Assembly: GCF_011806405.1 (NCBI RefSeq) | Contig: NZ_JAATOW010000013.1 | Span: 1-64,000 of the forward strand | DNA: 64,000 nucleotides | DNA from: Pseudooceanicola sp. HF7 | Lineage (GTDB): Bacteria; Pseudomonadota; Alphaproteobacteria; Rhodobacterales; Rhodobacteraceae | Direction: 5' to 3' | Part shown: positions 45,486 through 52,477 of the stretch, in pieces | Layout: the number at the start of each line of letters is the position of its first letter | Numbering within the stretch: the first letter of the stretch is position 1 | Notes under the pieces: generated by a model | The model's database searches: none | What the model was told of the DNA's origin: nothing | The model's input: the letters and a program-made list of their open reading frames with translations, nothing else | Translations under genes and position numbers: made by a program

Positions 45486-46808
45486 ATGCGCAAACGCATC
45501 TGGGGTTGGTTCTTCTTCGACTGGGCCAGCCAGCCCTACAACACCCTGCTCATCACCTTCATCTTCGCGCCTTACGTGAAAGAGCTGATCGGCGACGGCG
45601 CCCAGGCCCAGACGGCCTGGGGCTTCGGCATCGGCGCGGCGGGGATCATCATCGCCCTACTGGCCCCGGTCCTTGGCGCGATCTCTGATGTGTCTGGCAA
45701 CCGGATGCGCTGGATCTGGGTGTTTTCCCTGCTCTACGTCGCGGGGGCCTGGATGCTCTGGTACGCTGCGCCGGGCAGCTTTAACCTGCCCCTGACGCTG
45801 CTTTTCTTCGCCATCGGCATGATCGGGATGGAGTTCGCGACGATCTTCACCAATTCCATGCTGCCCGACCTGGGCACCAAGGAAGAGATCGGGCGCATTT
45901 CCGGCAATGGCTGGGCCTTCGGCTACCTGGGCGGGCTGGTTTCCCTGGTCATCATGCTGACCCTGCTGGCAGAGAACGCAGAGACCGGAAAGACGCTGAT
46001 CGGCATTTCCCCGATCCTGGGCCTTGATCCGGAAACCCGCGAAGGCACCCGCGCGGTGGGGCCGCTGACCGCGCTCTGGTACGCGGTCTTCATGGTGCCC
46101 TTCTTCCTGTTCGTGAAGGATCCAAAGCCCCACAAAGCCAGGAAGGGCGCGGTCAAGGATGCGCTAAGCCACCTTGGCGGCACCATCCGCGACCTTCCCC
46201 GAACGCCCTCCCTCTTTGCCTATCTCGGCTCTTCCATGCTTTACCGCGATGCGCTGAATGGCTTGTATTTCTTTGGCGGGATCTATGCCTCCGGCGTGCT
46301 GGGCTGGTCGGTGACGCATATCGGGATCTTCGGCATCATCGCCATCGTCTCCGGCGCGATCTTTGCGGTCATCGGCGGCCGCGCGGACCAGCACTTCGGC
46401 CCCAAGCCGGTGATCCGCGCCTGCATCCTGATCCTGGCCGCCGTGGCACTGGTGACGATCACTATCTCGCCCACCTCGCTGCTGTTCATCCCCCTGCCCG
46501 AAGGCTCTGTCCTGCCTGATATCACCTTCTTCCTGATCGGGGCAGTGATCGGGGCCGCCGGCGGGGTGATCCAGTCCGCCAGCCGCACGATGATGGTGCG
46601 CCAGGCCATCCCCGGCCACATGACAGAGGCCTTCGGGCTTTATGCGCTAGCAGGCAAGGCCACCTCCTTCATCGCGCCCATCCTCATCGGGATCACCACG
46701 GCCATAAGCCATTCTCAGCAGATCGGGATCATCCCGCTGGTTTTCCTTTTCCTCATCGGCTGGGCCCTGCTACGTTGGGTGAAACCGGAAGGAGACACCC
46801 ACCCCTAA
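45486..46808 (+). CDS. UMF1/Atg22-like MFS transporter
   Basis: A 440-residue 12-helix transporter. It begins RKRIWGWFFFDWASQPYNTLLITFIFAPYV, the typical opening of bacterial Atg22-like permeases, with the MFS loop motif DVSGNRMRWIWVFSL-like region near residues 72-86 and ADQHFGPKP in the second half. Substrates of the family are uncertain (amino acids are suggested for the yeast relative). It overlaps mepA by one base (TAATG). Confidence 0.92.
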   Translation: MRKRIWGWFFFDWASQPYNTLLITFIFAPYVKELIGDGAQAQTAWGFGIGAAGIIIALLAPVLGAISDVSGNRMRWIWVFSLLYVAGAWMLWYAAPGSFNLPLTLLFFAIGMIGMEFATIFTNSMLPDLGTKEEIGRISGNGWAFGYLGGLVSLVIMLTLLAENAETGKTLIGISPILGLDPETREGTRAVGPLTALWYAVFMVPFFLFVKDPKPHKARKGAVKDALSHLGGTIRDLPRTPSLFAYLGSSMLYRDALNGLYFFGGIYASGVLGWSVTHIGIFGIIAIVSGAIFAVIGGRADQHFGPKPVIRACILILAAVALVTITISPTSLLFIPLPEGSVLPDITFFLIGAVIGAAGGVIQSASRTMMVRQAIPGHMTEAFGLYALAGKATSFIAPILIGITTAISHSQQIGIIPLVFLFLIGWALLRWVKPEGDTHP

Positions 46809-47722
46809 TGCGCTTGCACCTTGTCCTGCCGATGCTTCTGGCCCTTCTCGCCACCCTTGCGGGCTGCGGTCCAGACAAAGCCGATACGCCCACCCGGGCC
46901 ATCATTCCCCCGGATATGCAGAACAAGGAGGCCCGGCAGTTGTTCGGGGCCATGTCCTTTGCCTCTGCCCAAAGCCCAAGCTCCTATGGCTCCTACTCGC
47001 GCGGCTGCGTCGCCGGGGCAGAGCAGCTGGCCGAATCCGGCCCGACTTGGCAGGCCATGCGCCTGTCGCGCAACCGGAACTGGGGCACGCCGGAGCTGAT
47101 CGACTACCTTGAGGATCTGTCCGGTAAGGCCGCGAAGATTCCCGGCTGGAAGGGCATCTACATCGGCGACATGTCCCAGCCCCGCGGTGGGCCCATGACC
47201 TCTGGCCATGCCTCGCACCAGATCGGCCTGGATGCGGATATCTGGCTGCGCCCGGCCACCGACCTGTCGCTCAGCCGCTCGGCCCGAGAGAACATCTCTT
47301 CCATCTCCATGCGCCGCAATGCCGGGGCCTTCGTCAATGACAACTGGACCCCGCAACACATGGAACTGGTCAAGGCCGCGGCCAGCGATCCCCGCGTCGC
47401 GCGGATCTTCCTGTTCCCCGGCGCCAAGGTGCAGATGTGCAAGGAAGCGACCGGCGATCGCTCCTGGCTGCGCAAGGTCCGGCCATGGTACGGGCATCAT
47501 TACCATTTCCACGTCCGCCTGGCCTGCCCGCGCGGCATGTCCGGCTGCGTGAACCAGGATCCGCCACCGCCGGGTGACGGCTGCGCCGAGGCCCAGCAAT
47601 GGGTGAACAACATCCTCAACCCGCCGCCCCCGGACCCCAATGCGCCCGCGCCGAAACCGCGCCGCCAGTTGAAAATGGCTGACCTGCCCGCTCAATGCCT
47701 CTCCGTCCTGCAGTCGCGCTGA
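46808..47722 (+). CDS. mepA: Penicillin-insensitive murein endopeptidase MepA, lipoprotein form
   Basis: A 304-residue M74 metallopeptidase that cuts D-Ala-mDAP crosslinks. The zinc ligands are visible in MTSGHASHQIGLDADIW and in WYGHHYHFHVRL. The signal peptide ends in a lipobox (LATLAGC, Cys about 19), so it is probably anchored in the outer membrane, unlike the soluble E. coli enzyme. A proline-rich tail (PPPPDPNAPAPKP) follows the domain. Its ATG overlaps the transporter stop (TAATG), and its end overlaps the next gene by 28 bp. Confidence 0.93.
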   Translation: MRLHLVLPMLLALLATLAGCGPDKADTPTRAIIPPDMQNKEARQLFGAMSFASAQSPSSYGSYSRGCVAGAEQLAESGPTWQAMRLSRNRNWGTPELIDYLEDLSGKAAKIPGWKGIYIGDMSQPRGGPMTSGHASHQIGLDADIWLRPATDLSLSRSARENISSISMRRNAGAFVNDNWTPQHMELVKAAASDPRVARIFLFPGAKVQMCKEATGDRSWLRKVRPWYGHHYHFHVRLACPRGMSGCVNQDPPPPGDGCAEAQQWVNNILNPPPPDPNAPAPKPRRQLKMADLPAQCLSVLQSR

Positions 47723-48564
47723 TCGCGCTGCTGGCCCTGGCACAGACAGCCGGGGCCGACACGGCCCTGGTGCGTCTGACCTCTCCGGACGGGTCCGTTG
47801 GCGGCCTGTCCGGGATAGAGGTGCTTGACCACGGCCGCCGCTTCATTGCGCTCAGCGACCGGGGCTTCATGCTGGAAGGCGAGATGCTGCGCGAAGACGG
47901 CAAGCTCAGCGGGATCGAGGTTACCTCCAAGAAGCGCCTGCCCCGCGCAGACGGCCAGGGCGCCGAAGCAGTCACGGTGGATTCCGAAGGTATCGCCATC
48001 ACCCCGCAGGGTGAGATCCTGATCTCGACCGAGCAGACCAACCAGATATGGTGGCTCAACCCGGATCTGAGCCCACTGAGTGTGGTCTCACCCCCGGATG
48101 CTGGGCGCTTGCCCCACAACGGCGCCTATGAAGCGCTGGCCGTCGCGCCGAACGGCGATGTCTATACCGTTGGCGAAGGCGTCCTTGCCGATGGCAGTGC
48201 GCCCCACCTCTGGCGCTATGATGGCAAGGACTGGCAGGCGCTTCTACGCATTCCACGGGAAGATCGCTACATGCCCGTGGGCGCGGATTTCGGCCCGGAC
48301 GGACAGCTCTACATACTGCAACGGGCGGTCGGATTGGGCCTGCGCGCCCGCATCCTGCGCCTTGATACCGAAGATCCCGCCACGCCGCCACAGGTCATCT
48401 GGGAAAGCGACCGGCACCCCGGCACGAACTTCGAGGGCCTGTCGATCTGGACCACAGAGGCGGGCCAGCTCATGGTCACGCTGGTTTCGGACAACAACTT
48501 CTGGCCCTTGTTCCAGACAGTCTTCCTTGAGAAACCCCTTGCTCCACTGGGCGGGAGCAGCTAA
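47695..48564 (+). CDS. Esterase-like phytase-family protein (PF13449 type), secreted
   Basis: A 289-residue protein with a signal peptide (1-21, AQTAGA cleavage). The beta-propeller-like domain has LSGIEVLDHGRRFIALSDRG, DSEGIAITPQGEILISTEQTNQI, NGAYEALAVAPNGDVYTV and FEGLSIWTTEAGQLMVTLVSDNNF, typical of the esterase-like activity of phytase family. The function is unknown. It starts inside mepA, overlapping its end by 28 bp, so the transporter, mepA and this gene probably form one operon. Confidence 0.9.
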   Translation: MPLRPAVALIALLALAQTAGADTALVRLTSPDGSVGGLSGIEVLDHGRRFIALSDRGFMLEGEMLREDGKLSGIEVTSKKRLPRADGQGAEAVTVDSEGIAITPQGEILISTEQTNQIWWLNPDLSPLSVVSPPDAGRLPHNGAYEALAVAPNGDVYTVGEGVLADGSAPHLWRYDGKDWQALLRIPREDRYMPVGADFGPDGQLYILQRAVGLGLRARILRLDTEDPATPPQVIWESDRHPGTNFEGLSIWTTEAGQLMVTLVSDNNFWPLFQTVFLEKPLAPLGGSS

Positions 48565-48586
48565 ACGCCGCCAATTCCCCGAACGG

Positions 48587-48619
48587 GGACAAGTCTCCGC
48601 TACCTTGTCTAAAAAACGG
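48587..48619 (+). promoter_or_regulatory. Candidate preQ1-I riboswitch of the YhhQ transporter gene
   Basis: The sequence forms an H-type pseudoknot of preQ1-I layout. P1 is GGACAAG (48587-48593) with CUUGUCU (48604-48610); loop 1 is UCU; P2 5' is CCG (48597-48599); loop 2 is CUAC, the same as the ligand-binding CUAC of the B. subtilis aptamer; loop 3 is the A-run (48611-48616); and P2 3' is CGG (48617-48619), nine bases before the start codon where a ribosome site would lie. The next gene is a queuosine-precursor transporter, so gene and ligand agree. Confidence 0.8.
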
Positions 48620-48627
48620 CTAGAAAA

Positions 48628-49272
48628 ATGCAACGTACCCATATCCCTGGCATTCTTGCCATGGCTGCCATCGTGGTGGCCTCCAACGTCCTTGTGCAGT
48701 TCCTCGTTCTTGACGGGCTGCTGACCTGGGGCGCTTTCACTTACCCCTTCGCCTTCCTGGTGACCGATGTCATGAACCGTCTTTACGGCGCATCCGTCGC
48801 GCGGAAGGTGATCTTCGTCGGCTTCATCACCGGGATCATCTGCTCTCTCATCGGGACGCAGGTGATGTTGCAGGGCGACGGCTACACCTATGCCGCCGTG
48901 GCGCTGCGCGTCGCCGTCGGATCTGCCCTGGCCTTCCTTGTCGCGCAACTTGTTGATGTCGCTGTCTTTGACCGCCTGCGCGACGGATCCTGGTGGCGCG
49001 CGCCGCTGATTTCCTCTGTCGTGGGTTCCCTTCTGGACACCGCGATCTTCTTCACCATCGGCTTCGCCCAGTTCATCACCTTCTTCGGCGCGAACGCCGA
49101 TGCAGAGATCTCCTGGGGATGGAGCACGGCGCCCTTCCTCAACATCGGGCCTGACGTGCCGCTCTGGACCTCTCTGGCTGTGGCGGACTGGATGGTGAAG
49201 ATGACCCTGGCGCTGATCGCGCTGCTGCCTTTTCGGGCGATCGTGGCGGCGCGGGTTCGGCGGGTTGCATGA
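48628..49272 (+). CDS. YhhQ-type queuosine precursor transporter (VUT family)
   Basis: A 214-residue membrane protein with about six helices that imports preQ0 or preQ1. Family features: AMAAIVVASNVLVQFLV, then GAFTYPFAFLVTDVMNRLYG, AFLVAQLVDVAVFDRLR, WWRAPLISSVVGSLLDTAIFFTIGFAQ and VADWMVKMTLALIALLPFR. There is no good ribosome site apart from the region held by the candidate riboswitch pseudoknot. It matches the queF gene at the start of the window: salvage and de novo synthesis are both present. Confidence 0.94.
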   Translation: MQRTHIPGILAMAAIVVASNVLVQFLVLDGLLTWGAFTYPFAFLVTDVMNRLYGASVARKVIFVGFITGIICSLIGTQVMLQGDGYTYAAVALRVAVGSALAFLVAQLVDVAVFDRLRDGSWWRAPLISSVVGSLLDTAIFFTIGFAQFITFFGANADAEISWGWSTAPFLNIGPDVPLWTSLAVADWMVKMTLALIALLPFRAIVAARVRRVA

Positions 49273-49327
49273 AGTTCTTTGAGATTTAACTTTCTCGTGC
49301 GACTCTGACGTCATCGGAAACAGTCAG

Positions 49328-49495
49328 AAAGGAGGTGCTCTAGTGTCTATTGAGGTATTGGAGAAAGGTTTCGGGACAATTCGAAGGGAGCTTGGCTGAG
49401 GCAGCCCTTGGCCGGCAAGCTGACGAGTTGGTTTGTACCTAACCGAACCACCTCCTGATCTCGAGAAGGGCCGTCCTGTTTCCGGGGCGGCCCTT
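49328..49495 (+). ncRNA. Candidate small RNA or leader with internal anti-Shine-Dalgarno
   Basis: This stretch begins with a very strong ribosome site, AAAGGAGGT (49328-49336), followed after 6 bases by GTG 49343 and an 18-codon frame to 49399. Downstream, CACCTCCT (49449-49456) is exactly complementary to AGGAGGTG (49330-49337). A nested hairpin lies between (AGCTTG with CAAGCT, GGCTG-AGG-CAGCC). The end is an 11-bp hairpin (49466-49476 with 49485-49495) followed by TTT. The 18-codon frame has low GC at third positions, unlike the neighbours, so an RNA is more likely than a peptide. The rest of the 693-bp gap (49273-49965) holds no gene that I can support. Confidence 0.5.
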
Positions 49496-49796
49496 TCCAT
49501 TTGCGCGGGTAGGGACTCGGGCAAGGGATTGATATCCCGAGGGAAGTTTCCCCCGAAAGACCCGAGGGGAAGGCCCTGCGCCAGATGCGGCGGGGGGCTG
49601 GGACAGGCGATTCCAGGACATGCGAAGGGGTGACCGATGGCGCGTCAGGGTGGCGGCGGGGCCATGAATTTGCGCGGCGGATGCACGGGGCTTCCAGCTG
49701 CGTTCGGGGGGAACCGGGCGGGTCAGGCCTGCGCATCGACGGACCCGCGGCGGGCAGCGCGCGCTGCATTAAGATCCGCGGGTTAACGGGGCGCAC

Positions 49797-49851
49797 GCAA
49801 CGTCGGTATCGCGTCGGTATTACGTCGGTATCGCGTCGGTGCCATGTCGGT
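49797..49851 (-). repeat. Array of five 11-bp units, copy C
   Basis: On the minus strand the units are ACCGACATGGC, ACCGACGCGAT, ACCGACGTAAT, ACCGACGCGAT and ACCGACGTTGC. The unit is the same as in copies A and B, but the diverged ACAGA unit is absent and the orientation is reversed. It lies between the YhhQ region and arfB, 114 bp before the arfB start codon. Confidence 0.85.
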
Positions 49852-49965
49852 ATCTGCGAAAATTAACCGGATAACGGCAAAGGGTTAAGCCCGGCCCGAA
49901 CTCTGTTAAGGTTTGCGCCAAAGGTTAACGGAACGCCCCGGCGGGGTGGCAGAAGGGGCTGCGGG

Positions 49966-50379
49966 ATGCTGCGGATCAACGACAAGATCACGATCGAGGA
50001 ATGGGAGCTGATGGAGCAATTCGTCCGCGCCTCCGGTCCCGGCGGGCAGAACGTGAACAAGGTGTCGTCCGCGGTTGAGCTGCGCTTCGAGGCGGAGCGA
50101 TCCCCCAACCTGCCCGACGCGGTCAAGCGGCGGCTGCGCCGGATCGCCGGGCGGCGCTGGACCAAGGAGGGCGCGGTGGTGATCCAGGTCCAGGAGGAAC
50201 GCAGCCAGGCGCGCAACCGCGAGATCGCGCGGGAGCGGTTGGCGGAGTTGATCGCCAAGGCACTTGTGGTGCCGAAACGGCGGGTGCCGACGAAGGTCTC
50301 GGCCAACCAGAAGCGCAAGCGGGTGGAGGCGAAGAAGCAGCGCGCCGAGGTGAAGGAGAAGCGGGGGTGGGAGCGGTAG
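49966..50379 (+). CDS. arfB: Alternative ribosome-rescue factor ArfB (peptidyl-tRNA hydrolase)
   Basis: A 137-residue class I release-factor-like protein that frees ribosomes stalled on non-stop messages. The catalytic GGQ is in ASGPGGQNVNKVSSAVELRF (about residues 22-42). The C-terminal tail is basic (KVSANQKRKRVEAKKQRAEVKEKRG), and inserts into the empty mRNA tunnel in the E. coli protein. The ATG follows GGGGCTGCGGG. The 3' end of the gene has been duplicated twice downstream. Confidence 0.95.
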   Translation: MLRINDKITIEEWELMEQFVRASGPGGQNVNKVSSAVELRFEAERSPNLPDAVKRRLRRIAGRRWTKEGAVVIQVQEERSQARNREIARERLAELIAKALVVPKRRVPTKVSANQKRKRVEAKKQRAEVKEKRGWER

Positions 50380-50735
50380 GGAGCCGGTTTCGCGGTGGGT
50401 AGGGTGCGTGATTTCACGCACCGTGGCGCGGGTGGATGCCGGGCGGTGCGTGTGAACACGCACCCTACGGGGAGAGGCAGCCCAAGAGGCGGCGGATGCG
50501 ACGAAGGTCTCAGTCAACCAGAAGCGTAAGCGGGCAGAGGTGAAGAAGCAGCGCGCCGTGGTGAAAGAGAAGCAGGGGTAGGAGTGGTAGGGAGCCGATT
50601 TCGCGGTGGGTAGGGTGCGTGATTTCACGCACCGTGGCGCGGCTGGATTTCGGACGGTGCGTGTGAACACACACCCTACGGGAAGAGGCAGCCTACGGAG
50701 CGGCGGATCGCGACGAAGGTGTCCGCAAACCAGAA
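50289..50735 (+). repeat. Tandem duplication of the arfB 3' end with a hairpin element
   Basis: GACGAAGGT starts at 50289, 50500 and 50712, giving a period of 211-212 bp. Each of the first two units holds the arfB tail (about 95 bp) followed by a hairpin pair, GTAGGGTGCGTG-ATTT-CACGCACC and GGTGCGTGTGAACACGCACCCTAC; the third copy breaks off after about 30 bp. The second and third tails carry substitutions and have no start, so they are dead copies. The 569-bp space between arfB and the next gene is mostly filled by this; after about 50740 I see nothing but AT-richer sequence. Confidence 0.85.
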
Positions 50736-50948
50736 ACGAAGAGAAATCCGCAGGTAACCGTAGGGTAGAGTGCGGCAATTGACACAACTTGGCCGCCACT
50801 CAAATCGCCACGCTGCAGCTCTTAGTTCAGAGCATTGCGAAACTAACCACCCCCACAGCCACAAAGGCCAAAATTATGCTACGAAAACTTCGCATTGATA
50901 CAACCTAGAAACCCTGCAACACTAACGCGCAAATGGGCGAGGCATGAT

Positions 50949-51899
50949 ATGGCAACACAGAACGAAACGAATGTCTTCGATACTGAGCTGTTCTTTATGT
51001 CCTACCGAAATTTGTTTCCAGAGGACGTACCAACCGGCAGAGCAGTTTTCGAAAAGCTTGCGGAGGAACATGCCGCAAAGCCGTTTCCCACGCTAGAGTA
51101 CCAAGCCCGGAAAGTTTATATTGCTGAGCTTGTTCTGAGTGGAGACTGGGTTGATATTCTCTTCCACCTGACTGACCCTGAGATCCGAGACCGCGACTAT
51201 TCAAACCTCGATGACGGAACACTCAGAACAGCTGAGAGGATGGATGGAGAAGAACCTGCCTTCTCCTCCCATGTATCAATCTGCATAGCTACACAGTTTG
51301 ATACCACCAGAACATACCCTTGCATCATCCAAGAAACCGAGAGCCTTTCTCGAACCCTCATTTCTATTTCCTTAAACACTTACATAAAGCCACTATTTTA
51401 CGAGGAGAACAGGGCCCGCCCTGACAAAGGCGACACCAAAACTTTTCGCGTCACCGCCAAACTTCAAGCTCCCATCGATGAAACCCTTTCAGGCATGATT
51501 GACAACGGGGGAAGAATCGAAGCAGTAAAATTTGTAGAGCAAAGCCTCGCCCAGGTTGTGAACGGAGATGAGACATATCCGACTCAAGAGCAGAGGAGCG
51601 TTCTAATAAAAACGGATGAAAAGCCCACACTTGATCGCGCCAAAGACTTCATAACCTCTTTCTATAGCGGCTTCGACCGAAGCGGAATAAAGTCACTTAA
51701 AGTAATAGTTTACGACCCCGAAAATGATACGAACAAAACCATACCGGTCAACCTGAATGATGATAACATCCTGCAGAACGCATTCATAAAAAAAATTAAG
51801 CTCACCGGGTTTGATACGCCATTGAAGGACTGCGACGCGACGATACGTGAAGACATTCTGACGAAAATGAAGGGGGTAAGGCCCAATGCCGCTCCTTGA
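50949..51899 (+). CDS. Uncharacterised soluble protein of an AT-rich two-gene insert
   Basis: A 316-residue protein I cannot assign to a family. It has no signal peptide or membrane segment. Notable stretches are FDTELFFMSYRNLFPEDVPT, RKVYIAELVLSGDWVDILFH, LTDPEIRDRDYSNLDDGTLR, a polar central part and a lysine-rich C-terminal half with IKTDEKPTLDRAKDFITSFY. Codon use is visibly richer in A and T than the flanking genes, which suggests horizontal acquisition. ATG 50949 with GAGG 7 bases upstream is preferred over 50895. It overlaps the downstream membrane-protein gene by 14 bp, so the two are made together. Confidence 0.75.
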   Translation: MATQNETNVFDTELFFMSYRNLFPEDVPTGRAVFEKLAEEHAAKPFPTLEYQARKVYIAELVLSGDWVDILFHLTDPEIRDRDYSNLDDGTLRTAERMDGEEPAFSSHVSICIATQFDTTRTYPCIIQETESLSRTLISISLNTYIKPLFYEENRARPDKGDTKTFRVTAKLQAPIDETLSGMIDNGGRIEAVKFVEQSLAQVVNGDETYPTQEQRSVLIKTDEKPTLDRAKDFITSFYSGFDRSGIKSLKVIVYDPENDTNKTIPVNLNDDNILQNAFIKKIKLTGFDTPLKDCDATIREDILTKMKGVRPNAAP

Positions 51900-52473
51900 A
51901 AAGTCGATTTTCTTGAGGACGCTGAACTTTCTCAGAATACAGCACCCACATAGAGCACAATACTGCTACATATACCCAGCGACAATAACCGCCTTCGTGC
52001 TGGCCGCTTCAATCTATTCAAATTGGGGACACCCAAGCCCCAGTTTGACAGAAAGGATGCAACCCATCCTCTCTAGCGTCTTAATACTCTTCCCATTCTT
52101 TCTGGCCAGCCTCGCCGCGGTATCAACCTTTCAAGGCCCCAAAGGATTCGACTCCGAATTTAAGATGAGGACGCCAGTTGTGCTTAGCGTTACATATCGC
52201 GGTGGCTTAAGGCAAATACCTGTGAGCTATAGATACTTCCTTTGCCTTCTACTCGGCTATTGCGCAAGCATTTCTCTATTCATCTTTGTTGCGCTCTCAC
52301 TAGAGTCGGCAATACCGCTTTCCAGAATCATTAAGAGCAGTGACATTCTGGATCTATTGATGGTCGCATTCTCTGCAATTAATTGCTTCCTGTTCTTCCA
52401 AATCCTTATCCTAACGATGGTCGCAATATACTATCTATCAGATCTGATTCACCGATTGGACAAGAGAGAATAG
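51886..52473 (+). CDS. Uncharacterised four-helix membrane protein of the AT-rich insert
   Basis: A 195-residue membrane protein with hydrophobic segments at about 30-46 (YPATITAFVLAASIYSN), 60-82 (PILSSVLILFPFFLASLAAVS), 115-140 (RYFLCLLLGYCASISLFIF) and 152-184. The second and fourth are long enough to be hairpin-like. It shares the AT-rich composition and start overlap of the upstream gene. I do not recognise the family. A soluble sensor plus small membrane effector is a layout seen in several phage-defence systems; the assignment is only by analogy. It ends 4 bp from the convergent pncB stop. Confidence 0.75.
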   Translation: MPLLEKSIFLRTLNFLRIQHPHRAQYCYIYPATITAFVLAASIYSNWGHPSPSLTERMQPILSSVLILFPFFLASLAAVSTFQGPKGFDSEFKMRTPVVLSVTYRGGLRQIPVSYRYFLCLLLGYCASISLFIFVALSLESAIPLSRIIKSSDILDLLMVAFSAINCFLFFQILILTMVAIYYLSDLIHRLDKRE

Positions 52474-52477
52474 CCTT

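Noticed and set aside
49343-49399. An 18-codon peptide gene behind the strong ribosome site
   Set aside because: AT-rich third positions and no recognisable product; the region is reported as an RNA candidate instead. A second frame (49350-49439) is also open but has no suitably placed ribosome site.
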